A stretch of 64,000 bases of DNA from Dioscorea cayenensis subsp. rotundata (GCF_009730915.1 NC_052480.1:22952419-23016418); one strand, 5' to 3'; shown: positions 1-11,284, numbered from the stretch's first letter. Program-made: numbers and translations. Notes: generated by a model not told the origin, from the letters alone.

Positions 1-479
1 AATTATCTCTTTCTTGTTGAATATATAAAAGATTAAAAAATAGCTGAATTTATTAAAGTGTGTAATGAGATATTTGGTAAATTGTATTTTTGGGTGATTA
101 GTGATATTAGAGGATTTAACTTATATAAGTTATCTTATTTAACTTCTTAGAGTTGTATATATATACACACATGGTGGTACACTTTGTAAAAGCATGAATA
201 GAATATTTCTCTCCCCAAAATTTCAACTCTAATTTTTTCAAAGAAGCTACCACCGTCTAACCCTACCATTCCATCTTGTGGCACCGAGATAATCAATAGG
301 CTAGCTAATCTCTTTTCTTTCTTCCAACATCCATGTTATTTCCCTTCCTCATCCATGATATACTCAACAGTAAAAACAACGGCCACAAAAAGAAGATAAT
401 TGATCTATCATTGTAGTTTTTCCTATACCTATCAAATAATCTAGAAGGAAAGATCACAACATGTTTGTTGAATAGAGAA
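1..479. other. AT-rich non-coding stretch before copia element I
   Basis: I see no coding signal here. The stretch at 120-260, with a TA-rich run and then a pyrimidine-rich segment, could be the end of an LTR or the leader of the copia element that follows. No boundary or primer binding site could be fixed, so this is only a suggestion from position. Confidence 0.3.
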
Positions 480-2175
480 AATTACGATACGTTAGAGAAA
501 TTCATGATGAATGCCCTGAAGACGGAGAACAAGTTGGGCTTCACCAATGATGTATTGGGGAAGCTGGCGACAGATTTGGCAGAGGCGAGCAGTGGGATAT
601 GCTACGCATACTGCGGTAGGAATGACCATAGAGTATTATAGTGCTTTAAGGTCATTGGGATATCCAGATTGGTGTAGAGGATCACATGGTCGTGGATGAC
701 CAAGTGTAACTTTCAGCTGATGTCAACCTAGTTTAAGTGAGGGGGTGGGCACAAGGAGATGCATAGGCTTTTTATGTCACAAGAGATGAAGCCGAACATA
801 GCAAGGGTATTCCAAATATGACGAGAGAACAATTTCAGAAACTATTAACTGTATTAGATCAAACTAATGAAAACTCTAAGAAGCTCTCCGGTAAGAATTG
901 AAATTATTTAACTTGGGTATTAATGGGAAACAGAGCATCCAATCACATGACTTGATACATGGATTTGTTATTTGATGTTAACAAGTGGCACTACCCATTA
1001 CTTTTCTTGATGGTGCAAAATGTCAACCACAATGTTGATTAGAGTGTGTTAAGTTTGGACTTGACTTTTGGTTGGTATGCTTTATGTGCCCAATTTGCCA
1101 TGCAACTTAATTTCAATTCATTAGTTGATATCTAAGTCAAATTGTAAAATTTTGTTTACTAATGAGCTTTGAGTGATACGGGACCATATCTAAAGGATGT
1201 CGATTGGAGTGGGTAGGCTTCTAGGGGGGTCTATTACTAAAAGCCTGTGAGATTGCATTTGACAATGAAGAATAAAAAAGCGGACCCCTTTATAGTTTTC
1301 CATTGGCATCTTGGGCATCAGTTAAATTAGCATTTATCTTTTTATTCCTGATGTTGGTAAGATGATCTTAAAGGACATTTACGATGCATGTTTTCAAGCT
1401 AAATTGACTTGTTCACCTTTTCCTTCCAGTAATAATAATGATGCTAGTTGTTTTGATCTTATCCACTATGATTTATGGGGGCTTATCATGAGGCATCTTC
1501 TTGTGTTATGCATTATTTCAATATTATTGTTGATGATCATAGTCATGAGACTTGGGTGTATTTGACAAAAGGAAAAAAAAGGTAAGCTAGTAAATATTTC
1601 ATAGAATTTTGTAAATTAGTCGAAACTCAGTTTGGAAAAGTGGTAAAAATATATAGAGTGATAATAGCTTGGAATTTGATTCAGGACCAATATGACACTT
1701 CTTCAAGGATAAAGACATTGCACATGAAACTAGCTGCATTAATACACCACAACAAAATAGAAGAGTTGAGCGTAAGCATAGGCACATTTTTGAGATTGTA
1801 AGGGTGTTGTGCTTCCAAGCTTCTTTACCTATCCGTTTTTTAGGCAAATGTGTTTTGGTAGTGACTTATTTGATAAACATGACATGTTCTGTTAAGTTGA
1901 ACAAACAACCACATGAAATTATGTTTGATGAAAAGCATTATGGGCACATGAAAGTTTTGGGGTGCCTATGTTATGCATAAAATAACTACAGGAAAAAAAA
2001 GATAAATTTGGTCCGAGAAATTGATAGTGTATTTTTATAGGCTATGCTTATGAAAAGAAAGGGTGGAGGCTCTATGATCTTGATTGATTTGAGTTTTTTT
2101 TTTAAAATCTTGTAATGTTACATTTTATGAAAATGTATATCCTTTTGCCAAGCATACTGCATAGGTTGAGCACAA
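480..2175 (+). pseudogene. Decayed Ty1/copia retrotransposon I (gag to integrase)
   Basis: Translating in shifting plus-strand frames gives the front half of a copia polyprotein in the expected order. Near 600-690 there is a CCHC-like zinc knuckle remnant (CYAYCGRNDH, then GYPDWCRG). Near 925-960 there is a protease-like remnant ending in ASNHMT. A GAG-pre-integrase remnant is at about 1190-1400, and the integrase core at about 1400-2170 includes the FDLIHYDLWG region and, later, FVKLVETQFGKVVKIYR and KVLGCLCYA. Frameshifts and stops are frequent, so nothing here can be translated. Reverse transcriptase and RNase H do not follow. The homology is inferred by eye, but several motifs in the right order make the family firm. 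Confidence 0.8.
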
Positions 2176-2239
2176 TTTTGGAGATATATAACCCAACTTT
2201 CTGAGAGAGTTTCGATGTGCCAGAGATGGATGTCAACCA

Positions 2240-2400
2240 ATGGTGTAAATGATACACCACTATTCACAATAAACTACTCGAGCTCACCTCGGTTATGGTC
2301 GAGCTGAGCTCAACTAGCTCGAGTAGTCAAATGAGCCGAGTTCAAGTATCTTAATACTTGACTTGAGTGCTCGCGAGCCTAATCAAGTAGTACAATGATT
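2240..2400. repeat. CTCGAG-rich repeat, possibly a hAT-type non-autonomous element end
   Basis: The stretch begins with GGTGTAAATGAT and carries repeated CTCGAG and GAGCTC words in both orientations. This composition is common in short non-autonomous hAT elements of plants. I could not find both terminal repeats or a target duplication, so the class is a guess. Confidence 0.25.
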
Positions 2401-2590
2401 CATCAAGCATCAATTTATCATCACTTTAACCATATTTCTTCTTCCACAGTCTGAATTTGAATGATGTTGTGCAGCTTGTGCTTCTTGAGTTCTTTGAGCT
2501 GTGGTGTGGGCACTATCAGGCTCTGATGCCCACTTGGGAAAGGATTGCGCGCCAACATCTTGAAAGGCTTAGTCACTGACTCATTATCTA

Positions 2591-3656
2591 TTACGCCCCG
2601 ATCTGCGGGCCCTGAGATGCAACAATCTCTACGACAATCCGAGGAGGAATACCCACATCACTCAACCCCTTAAGTCACCGCAAGGCTAACAAAATCCTAG
2701 GATTTATCAATACTAAAAAGAATTTACAAGTTCAAAAGTTCAAGATATACAAATAAGGAACACCAAGATACATAGGGGAAACAAACGCACTAGTGGATCC
2801 ATAATGCTGATACATTGAGTTCATGCTTAACAATAAACTTACATAGGATTTAAATAGTGAAGAAAAACAAGCAGTAGTATGCCCAGCACTCCGCCTCACC
2901 ACAATGCCACTAGATGCTAAAGCCTGGAAATGAGAGAAGGTGACTAATTAATGTCACTCGGTGAGTGAGTTAGCACAATTCTAAGAGAATATCAAAATAA
3001 ACTAATAAATTTCCAAAAGACAAACTATCAAAATAATACATATAGCTTTTAAACATTTTTGTACATACATCAATATTTATGTGCATACAGAAACCATGAA
3101 TAGCATAAAAGAATAACTTTTGCTTGAGTGAGGACTTCAACATTCATAACTCATGAATAGTAAATATGAGTTTTAAACCATAAAACATGATATCCGTCAT
3201 CAAATCAATTTACTTTTTAAAGAGTATACAAATGATCATGTCTCCAAGATTTACATTGTACAAAAACATAATTTCATAAAAGTACAAAGTTTGAATCTCA
3301 AGCAAACCAGTAATGGTCTAGAAATCCCTCTAAACTTTTCTCACGCCCTTGATGTTAACCCATCGGTTAACCGTGTGGTGACACAGGCTCTTTAATGACC
3401 ATCCAATCAGGATTCCACACTCGTTCTTTAATTAGACGAAAAAGATTAGCTAGTTTTCCACACCACCTCAAAAGGCTGGCCACATGGTTAATAATATATT
3501 TTCATGATAAAAATATATCAACATTATTGCCTCCTGTGGGGATCACGACCACATGGTTAAAAGCCATGTGCTCAACCACTGAGCTAAGAAGGCTAACTCA
3601 TTATTATTTTCATTAGTTTCATTTAGTATGAATAATGATCCAAACGTCACCCCACA
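2591..3656 (-). repeat. Probable solo LTR of a Ty3/gypsy Tekay/Del-like element
   Basis: Read on the minus strand, the segment starts TGTGGGGTGACG (right edge at 3656) and ends CGGGGCGTAA (left edge at 2591). This fits the TGTGGGGC... and ...GGGGCGT(C/G)ACA ends of Tekay/Del-type LTRs, and it resembles the ends of the LTR at 23114-24411. The last two bases are changed from the expected CA. There is no primer binding site or internal domain next to it, hence solo. The 5-bp flanks do not match, so the insertion is old or a boundary is off. Length is about 1.07 kb. It contains the tRNA-Lys-like sequence at 3528-3593. Confidence 0.5.
3528..3593 (-). pseudogene. Degenerate tRNA-Lys(UUU)-like sequence inside the LTR
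   Basis: Read on the minus strand, the 5' GCCTTCT pairs with the 3' AGGAGGC over seven positions (one G-U). A D arm (GCTC/GAGC) and a five-pair anticodon stem (CATGG/CCATG) enclose the loop CTTTTAA, giving anticodon UUU. Discriminator A follows. The T arm is about six bases short, so the B box is lost; this should not be a working Pol III gene. The body resembles plant cytosolic tRNA-Lys. It lies 60-130 bp inside the 5' end of the probable solo LTR. It may be a captured tRNA pseudogene or a tRNA-derived SINE head; I saw no clear SINE tail. Confidence 0.6.
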
Positions 3657-3735
3657 TAGTTAAGATTACATGTATTCTAAGACTTTTATATTGATTGATG
3701 TACTTGTTAACAAAGAACTAAGCAAAAAATGCTGA

Positions 3736-5310
3736 TTAGTTTTTAGCTTCTTCAATATGAATCAATTTTAGTTTTCCAGCAAATTTCTCAGGAAGCTGGT
3801 CCTCATCAATGTCTTCCAACAATGTAGCTTTGAGTTTAGTATCATCTACAAAGATAAACTGGCAATCAGAAAATAAACATCACCATGTATTAATTTTCTT
3901 ATTAACATAAAAAAAATGATAAATAATAATTATTTTAAGGATCAGACCTTTTTCTTGGAATTATAATCAATAAACAGCTAAATGATCTTCCACGGCTTCA
4001 TGAATATGTATGGTGCATGGATTAGAAAAACCTTCCCAAGCCTTTCTGGGTAGTTGCTCTGTGTCATCACCAAATATATGAGTCATGGTAAAAAAAATTT
4101 CATCAATGCATATAAAGACTAGTATTACAAATAATCAAAAATTTCATTTTCTAAGATAGCATATAATTAATGATTATATCCTGGTTCCTACTCATTGAAC
4201 ATTAATAGCCAGTTAATTTTCATGCCGAATATGATTAACTACTGACATTTAAACCATAATTAAGTTGTAAAGTTCAAGGATTAATTGTGTATTGTTTAGC
4301 TTTGAGAAACAACTTTATTTAATTCAGCCTGCCATTAAAGTAACCTCCAGAATATTGCAAATTGTATTTTGCAGCATTGAGTGATTCAACATTGTTTTCA
4401 AGTTAATTTTCATGCCAAAGATGATAATTTGTGAAACTTGCCCATAATATGAGGTTATGATTAATTAACTGTTAATTATGAGAAAACATTAATCAATTTA
4501 TCCAGTGTTTCGTTAGTACTAACTTGGACAATATCAAGACCTGCAATTTTTTTATTAAACATAGATTTCAGGCTAGTTTTCTTACCAAAGATGATAATTT
4601 GATAAACTCAAGCAGAAAAAAAACATGGAGTAAAGCACCGCAAAGTTAAGGTTTAGGATTATTTCATTGTTAACTATAAGAAAAGCGGAATTAATTAATC
4701 AAGCATTTTGATAAAACTAACCTGCAAAATATCAAGACTAGCAAGGTATCCACGAATATCACAATTTTTTTATCCCCACCCTCAAAGATCTGCAATTATA
4801 GTGAACTTCTCTTGTGCTCCTTGCATTATGCAGAAATAAGACAAAACTTAATGAAACTACAACCATAACACTTTTACATCAATGCATCATAGATACCTTG
4901 CAGATATTGTCATGGATAGCATACCTTACACAAAGACTGTCAATCAGATACACACAATACCCTGCAACAACATATTGTCTCTATAAAGACTTACAGAATT
5001 TTAGTTGATTCAAATTAACTCAAAACCAATAATCAGTTAACTTATGCTTGTACTCATTTAGATCATTTGTGTAGTGCTTACTGCTAATGAAAACTCCGAT
5101 TGGCTTTCCAATTTTGTCATATCCTTGAATAAAAGCTTTCTTTTGAGCAAGTTCATTCTGTATTCCTGACTCTGAGATGAAATTATTAGGCAATGCTTCA
5201 CGCCTCCATTTAAGATACTTGAGGAAGAAAGCAGACGCCTTCTCTATATCCTGATTTCGTGCTCGCAAAAATCTTCTGATGAGCATTAGATTGTCTTCAT
5301 CCGATATATA
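3736..5310 (-). pseudogene. Sec14-like (CRAL-TRIO) phosphatidylinositol transfer protein, truncated pseudogene
   Basis: Five exon-like blocks read in order on the minus strand. At about 5020-5310, MLIRRFLRARNQDIEKA begins the CRAL-TRIO N-terminal helices and continues to LAQKKAFIQGYDKIGKPIGV. Then come 4925-4961 (YCVYLIDSLCV), 4722-4820 (EKFTIIADL, later DIRGYLASLDILQ), 3948-4058 (SNYPERLGKVFLIHAPYIFM) and 3736-3858 (LEDIDEDQLPEKFAGKL, ending KN and a stop). These are hallmarks of plant cytosolic Sec14 proteins. Three in-frame stops lie in conserved positions: two in the ADL-GWG block near 4770 and one after PWKII near 3983. The first exon is missing where copia LTR-like sequence begins. The gene once bound phospholipid; this copy should be dead. 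Confidence 0.8.
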
Positions 5311-5329
5311 TATAGTTTAATTTTAATTC

Positions 5330-5560
5330 GAGTGAATATACACTTGCAAGATGTTTTGAGCATTGAACAAGAAATCAACCATTCACATGGGGAAAAACTA
5401 GAGTACATTAATCACTTGATAGTGATAGAGAAAGAGGGTGAATCAGATCCCTTGCATTGATGGACAACCCTTTAGGTCTACATATAGAAAACCAACAATA
5501 CAAGTATATGATATATACATATATAGATATACACATATATATACAGGTATACATACACAT
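5330..5560 (-). repeat. Probable 3' LTR of copia element II
   Basis: Directly downstream, on the minus strand, of the copia RNase H remnant lies AT-rich sequence with no coding potential, ending beside the Sec14 pseudogene. Its position and its U/A-rich and pyrimidine-rich tracts fit a 3' LTR. No terminal TG/CA pair or second LTR was found. Confidence 0.35.
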
Positions 5561-6770
5561 CTAACGTACAACCCCCTTAAACTCAAGGCAAATCATGTGC
5601 CTTGAGTTTGGATAGCATGAATAGATGTTGATTAGGAGTCTATGCCTTAGTAAAGAAATCAGCCACTTGGACCTCTGTAGGAAGATAGTGAAAGGACACA
5701 GTCTGAGTACGAACATGACATCGGGTGAAGTGTGCATCCACATCAATGTGTTTGGTCATCTCATGCTTGATCGGATCAACAGTAATCTAAAGAGCCCCAG
5801 TACTGTCATAGTGAATAGGAATATATGCGGAGATTGGGACACCAAAATCCTGTAGAATAGAACAAAGCCAAAGAACCTCCTAGACAATAGAAGCCAAAGC
5901 TCAAACCTTAGTCTCAACACTAGACTTGGCAACCATATGCTATCTCTTAGTCTTCCAAACAACAAGAGAGGATGCAAGAAAAATATAGTAACTAGTGATA
6001 GAAACTCGATCATTAAGGAAACTGGCTCAAGTAGCATAAGAATAGGCCTGTAGCTGAAAAGTGGATCAGCGGGTAGAATAGACCGCACGAGACGGTGCCA
6101 CAAAGATATTGTAACACTTAAAGAATATGAGCATAATGAACAAAAGTAGGGCCGCAACGAACTGATTGAGAATGTGAACAACAGGAGAAATGTCAGGACG
6201 TGTGATGACCAAGTAAACATAATTGCCAACTAGATGTCAATATCAAGAAAGATCCGATAAGGGAACCCCATCAAAAGCACGAAGTTGCAAATAAAGTTCC
6301 ATCGGTGTAGTGGCAATACGAGTGTCTGTCACACCAGAGCGAGCATGGAGATCTAGAATGTAACGCTGCTGAGAGAGATGATAACCATCAGGATGAGAGG
6401 ATATCTCTATACCCAGGAAGTAATAAAGCAGACCTAGATCAGTCATCAAGAAAGTCTCACAGTTTCCATTTGACAAAGGTAATGTTAACAGAATCATCAC
6501 TAGTAAGGATCATGTCATCCACATACGAAAGAAGAATAGTTTGACCTCGAGGAGAAGAATGTACGAAAACTGTCGGATAATGTATACTCGGAGTAAAACC
6601 AATAGTCTCAACAACTGTGCTGAATTGTTCAAACCAGGCACATGGAGTCTGTTTGAGACCATAGAGAGTACGGTGAAGAAGACAAATAGACCCTCGAGGA
6701 ACCTGAAGGCCAGGGGAGGCATCATGTAGACCTCTGATAAGTGCTTGTGTGATAAGAATGCGAAGTGTTC
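5561..6770 (-). mobile_element. Ty1/copia element II: reverse transcriptase and RNase H remnant
   Basis: Minus-strand translation gives the back half of a copia polyprotein in shifting frames. The reverse transcriptase part includes EVYMMPP, then LYGLKQTPCAWFEQF and the YVDDMILTSDD catalytic block (about 6500-6530). It continues through DLGLLYYFLGIEIS and YILDLHARSGVTDT to the connection domain and RNase H (6240 down to 5570). Integrase and gag are absent upstream, where the gypsy element begins. Frames change several times, so this is a decayed 3' half. The orientation is opposite to copia element I, so the two are probably separate insertions. Confidence 0.85.
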
Positions 6771-8606
6771 TTTCCTTATGATGAGCATTACTTTTATCAG
6801 GTTTTAGCGCTAATATGTATGCATTTATGTTACTTTCATGCATATAGGGTTATGAAGCTGAATGTTAAAGAAAGAAGCCAATGTAGATCGTGAATGCACC
6901 ATTTGAAGAAAATCTTGAGAAGGATCAAACGCGAAGACATAAGTCGGGTTCAAGATGCGAGAATGTGTGCCAACCTCCTCGTATTCAAGTCAACACAATG
7001 ATTTGGAGGGGCACAAAGACAGTCACATTCAAGTATTCCGGCTTGTACATGTATAGCAAGATCTCCATCAATGTAGCCATTTATCGAAGAAGCAAAGTGA
7101 TCTACGATGTAAACATGTGCTCGTTTACGTTACCTCGATGAGAACACGGATTCAGGAGTATTTCAGGCCGGCACTGTAGCAAACACTGTAGAGATTCAAT
7201 GTAGCAGGTACTGTTTACAACCGGCCGAGAAAAGTGATTTCCAGAGAATCCACACGGGCGTGTGGAAATTTCATACGCCCGTGAGTTATTCCACAAGCCC
7301 GTGTGGTGAATCCACAGGGGTGTGTGGATTCCTGATTCCAGCCCTATTTAAGGCCAATTTCAGCCCTGATTTCAACATTCTTTTCTCCATCTTTTCCCCA
7401 ACTTGAGAGGGGGTTGCGCCTAGGGTTTTGAGAGGTATTGGCTAGGGATTGGGAGAGGTTCTACAGCTCTGACATCGTGCTCCATTTGGAAGAAGGTTAG
7501 TGGGAGAGCTTTCGTCGGCATTGATCCGGTGAGGTGTATCCTTGGCCGGCCAAAGGGACCCTTGGACGAGTAGAGGCTTCTCCACAAGACAATCATCATG
7601 ACTATCGAGGGGGTTTTCTATGGATTACTTGTTTTTATATTCGATTTCATTGATTGTAACTAGCTCCATGGAGAGCTAAACCCCCTAGTGTGTACTTAGA
7701 TTTGTGAACCCTAGGATGTATTTGTTTCATTAAACCTTGTTATTATGCTTTTATTAATTGATGTGCTAATTGAGTTCCAATCTTGTATGCTTGATTGTTT
7801 GAATACTCCCTTAGAATGACACTAGGGTTGCGGATTCTTATTGGTAACCCTTGTGAGTGAGTGACACACCACGAGAGTTAGACAAAACTAGATTGGAGAG
7901 GGTTGAGAGGGTGAGTCGAGAGGTAGCGGAACATCCCCTTTCCCCTCCGGTGTGGTTTATCCTACCTCCATTTCCTTGAGTTCTTTGCGGTCATAGTAGA
8001 GTGAATGGGCTAAGGGATGACTTTTCGCTGGGGCTTAGTTGCAGAGGCAACGGAGTGAAGCGTTAAAGTGATTTTAGCACCTAGGGCTTGATTGTGACTA
8101 GGGATCTTCCACCTGGACCAAAGGGTTAGGTCTATATCTAGGAAGAGGATTTATCACTTGGAATCCCTAGAACTCATTGCGATTCTATACGAGTGCGAGG
8201 TCGAGAGATTGTTCAATTTCTCCTCCGGTACATGTATAGAGTTAGGCATGGTTGACCTTAGATTTGGGACCATGTATTGAAGGATCTCCACGACTCATTA
8301 ATGCATTAGTTAGAAAGCATAACAGAGGGTTTTGCACTTGAAATGATTGTCCTCGGCGGAACAATATCTGGGTATCCCATTTATATCGATTGTCTTACCT
8401 CCACTTTACTTGTGCTCTCTTTCTTGTCTCTTTTACTTTTGTTACATTACATCTTGTCACACAACTATTATTCACTTTACGCTTAGTTAAAAAACAATTT
8501 AAGTGTTTTTATTCCCTACTCCCTGTGGATACGATACTCACTCATCTGGGATTTATTACTTTGACAAACCCGTGCACTTGCGGGACATACGCAAGGGGGG
8601 TTGTCA
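6771..8606 (+). repeat. 5' LTR of Athila/Tat-like Ty3/gypsy element
   Basis: The right edge is firm: the sequence ends in TTGTCA at 8606, followed by a spacer and a tRNA-Asp-type primer binding site. The left edge is uncertain because copia sequence is readable up to about 6765. The LTR carries a TATA-like CTATTTAAG at 7344 and inverted CACGGGCGTG/CACGCCCGTG words at 7250-7325. About 1.8 kb is a normal length for this lineage. No 3' LTR partner was found downstream. Confidence 0.6.
7344..7352 (+). promoter_or_regulatory. TATA-like box in the gypsy 5' LTR
   Basis: CTATTTAAG lies just after the hairpin-forming GC-rich words and upstream of a GAGAGG-rich leader. It is the best core promoter candidate in the LTR. 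This is a motif call only. Confidence 0.4.
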
Positions 8607-8612
8607 AGTTTT

Positions 8613-8630
8613 TGGCGCCGTTGCCGGGGA
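8613..8630 (+). other. Primer binding site for tRNA-Asp
   Basis: TGGCGCCGTTGCCGGGGA is complementary to the 3' end of plant tRNA-Asp including CCA. This is the primer site typical of Tat/Athila Ty3/gypsy elements. It stands six bases after the LTR end and 124 bases before the gag start. Confidence 0.85.
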
Positions 8631-8753
8631 GTAGGCGTTTAGAGATACTTTGCACTTTGTTTTCTTAGCTATTCATTTATTCATTCTATTTCACATCTTC
8701 TTTTTCTATCATTGTTCTGATTTGTTTTCTTTCTTCGGGTGCAGCTCCAGGTT

Positions 8754-9881
8754 ATGACCCGAGGGAACCCTTCGATATTGATTGAAGAAGATCCTGAACT
8801 TGAACGTACACTTAGAAGAAGAGAAAAAGAACTTGTGCAAGAACAGTCTAATCAAGCTAAAATAGAAGTTGAAGGGTCAAATAATATGGCAGAACAGAAT
8901 GAGCAACAGAGGACACTTTCTGATTATCCTAGATCCTCAGTTTTGGGCACACAGTCGAGTATTGTGCGACCCCTGATTATAGCTCCGAACTTCGAGCTGA
9001 AGCCAGCATTCATCCAAATGATTCAGCAATCAGTGCAGTTTAATGGTTTGACCGATGAGGATCCAAACAACCATATAGATAACTTCTTGGAAGTTTGTGA
9101 TATGTTGAAGATAAACGGTGTATCGGATGATGTTATTAGATTGAGGGCTTTCCCATTCTCTCTCAAGGGAAGAGCCAAGCAGTGGCTACATTCTTTGCCC
9201 AAGGCCTCCATCATGACTTGGAACAAGATGGTCGAAGCTTTTCTTGCTAGATACTTTCCTCCGGGAAAGTCGGCCAAGCTTCTCAATGAGATATCGTCGT
9301 TTGTGCAGATGAAGCTAGAGTCATTGTTTAAGACATGGGAGCGCTTCAAGGATCTTTTGCGAAGGTGCTCACAGCATGGATTTCCCGAATGGATGATTAT
9401 TCAGACTTTATATAATGGGTTGAATCCAAGTACAAGGCAATTGCTAGATACCGCCGCAGGAGGTACAATGGGGAGTAAAACCAGGGAAGAAGCCCGACAG
9501 TTGGTAGAAGACATGGCCATGAATAGTTATCAGTGGAATGCACGGGAAAGGAAAAAGGTGGCCGAACTCCATGAGATAGATGCAGTAACTTCATTGGTGG
9601 CTCAAGTGGAATCGTTGAGTAAGAAGTTAGACCTTCTAACTTCTAATAGAGTGGCGGCCGTGACTACTTGCACAGTATGCAGTGGAGGACATGCTTCCCC
9701 CGATTGCCTAATCTCTATTGGTGATGCATCTTCAGTGGAGAAAGTCAATTTTGTGGGTAATACAATGAGGAACCAAGGGAATCCATATAGCAACACCTAC
9801 AATCCAAGTTGGAAGAATCATCCTAATTTCTCGTGGAGCAACCAAGGACCACAAAAGGCTATAGCAACACCGGGTTTCTAG
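8754..9881 (+). CDS. Gag of Athila/Tat-like element (ends at an in-frame TAG)
   Basis: The first ATG after the leader opens a frame of 375 codons plus the stop. A charged N-terminus is followed by the retrotransposon gag core: NGLTDEDPNNHIDNFLEVCD, then LRAFPFSLKGRAKQWL, MTWNKMVEAFLARYFPP, and LYNGLNPSTRQLLDTAAGG. A zinc-knuckle-like CTVCSGGHASPDC near residues 312-324 has spacing C-X2-C-X3-H-X4-C, one residue short of the classical knuckle. Gag packages element RNA into particles. The frame closes at TAG (9879-9881), yet homologous coding continues in the same frame, so the stop is either damage (CAG or CAA to TAG) or read through. The rest of this frame is unusually clean. Confidence 0.85.
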   Translation: MTRGNPSILIEEDPELERTLRRREKELVQEQSNQAKIEVEGSNNMAEQNEQQRTLSDYPRSSVLGTQSSIVRPLIIAPNFELKPAFIQMIQQSVQFNGLTDEDPNNHIDNFLEVCDMLKINGVSDDVIRLRAFPFSLKGRAKQWLHSLPKASIMTWNKMVEAFLARYFPPGKSAKLLNEISSFVQMKLESLFKTWERFKDLLRRCSQHGFPEWMIIQTLYNGLNPSTRQLLDTAAGGTMGSKTREEARQLVEDMAMNSYQWNARERKKVAELHEIDAVTSLVAQVESLSKKLDLLTSNRVAAVTTCTVCSGGHASPDCLISIGDASSVEKVNFVGNTMRNQGNPYSNTYNPSWKNHPNFSWSNQGPQKAIATPGF

Positions 9882-11284
9882 CAACAACAAGCAGCCCCAA
9901 ACATGGAGAACCAAGTTTCAGGTTTGGAAACCCGAATGACCGATCTAGAGAAGGCCTTGACTAGTTTTGTGCAATCATCGGATACAAGGTTTCTAGTCAA
10001 GGCTACACTTCGCAACCACACCACTTCTTTGCACAATCTTGAGAATCAAGTGGGGCAAATTGCAAAGTCTCTATCGGAGAGACCACAAGGGAGCTTGCCG
10101 AGTAATACCGAGTTCAATCCTAGAGAGCATGTGAAGAAGATCACTTTGAAAAGTGGTCGTGAGGTTGAGGGTAAGCTTCCGAGTGAGAAGCCCAATGTAG
10201 AAGCACCCGAGGTCATAGAGGTTGAGGAGGGAGCAAGCAAAGAGAAGGAGGTGGTACCCCCACCTTTCAAGCCAAGAATCCGTTATCCCTCTAGATTGAA
10301 GAATGACCAATCGGATAAACAATACAAGAAGTTCATGGGTTTGTTTAAGTAACTCCACATCAACATTCATTTTGTTAAGGCATTGTCCCAAATGCCTAAG
10401 TATTCAAAATTTTTGAAGGACTTATTAACCAACAAGTGGAAGTTGGAGGAGAGTGCTTCAGTGGTTTTAGATGCCTCTTGCTCGGCAGTTTTGCAAAAGA
10501 ATATGCCGAACAAGAAGAAAGACCCGGGAAGCTTCATCATTCCATGCAACATTGGCAATTTGGGTGAAGAAATAGCGTTGGTGGACTCAGGGGCCAGTAT
10601 TAACGTCATGCCATATACTTTTTTCAAAAGCTAGGCTTGGGAGAGCCTAGGCCTACTCGGATGACATTGCACTTGGCGGACCGAACGGTGAGACATCCGA
10701 GGGGCATCATTGAAGACGTGCTTGTCAAGGTGGACAAGTATATTTTTCCTGTTGACTTTGTAGTGTTGGATGTTGATGAGGATGCGGATGTTCTTTTGAT
10801 ACTTGGAAGGCCATTCTTGCACACTTTTAAGGCATTAATTGACATGGACGGCGGGGATCTGACACTGAGGGTTGGAGATAATAAGCTCACATACCACCTC
10901 GCCGAAGCCATGCGGTATTCTCTCAAGTTTGATCATACTTTATATTTTCTTGACACTACTGATGAGATTGTTGATGAATATATGCAGGAAATGTTTAATC
11001 TGGACCCGTACGAGGGTTTGTTCGACCAAGAGGTGGACAACGAGGAAGTAATGATGCTTGGTTTAACAGAAAAAGTACCATCTACTCCGGGGATCATGAA
11101 GAAGGTGCTCCAGAAGATGAACCCCTGTAAATGCCCCAAGGCTGTTGGGGATGTGCACGAACCGAACAAGTTGGATGAACCTTTGCTAGGTGGTACCAAG
11201 CCCGATAACTCTCCCTCTACCTTCAAGAGACTTTGCTCTTCATGCTTTCAAGCTATGGGTACCTTCATCTATGAACCCCTGTGA
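9882..11284 (+). pseudogene. Gag C-terminus and aspartic protease of the Athila/Tat-like element
   Basis: The gag frame continues past the TAG with a coiled-coil-like stretch (ENQVSGLETRMTDLEKAL) and a lysine/glutamate-rich linker. A second in-frame stop (TAA, 10350-10352) interrupts it. The frame then runs MSQMPKYSKFLKDLLTNKWK to the protease active site LVDSGASINVMPY (about 10578-10616). A one-base loss near 10630 shifts the frame. The next block (10637-11284) holds the rest of the protease fold, with the flap and the conserved DVLLILGRPFLHT. An acidic tail follows, ending FIYEPL. Reverse transcriptase should come next but does not. Two stops and one frameshift mean the protein is broken as sequenced. 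Confidence 0.8.

Noticed and set aside
9023-9349. Minus-strand frame of 108 residues within gag
   Set aside because: Antisense shadow of a clean gag frame.
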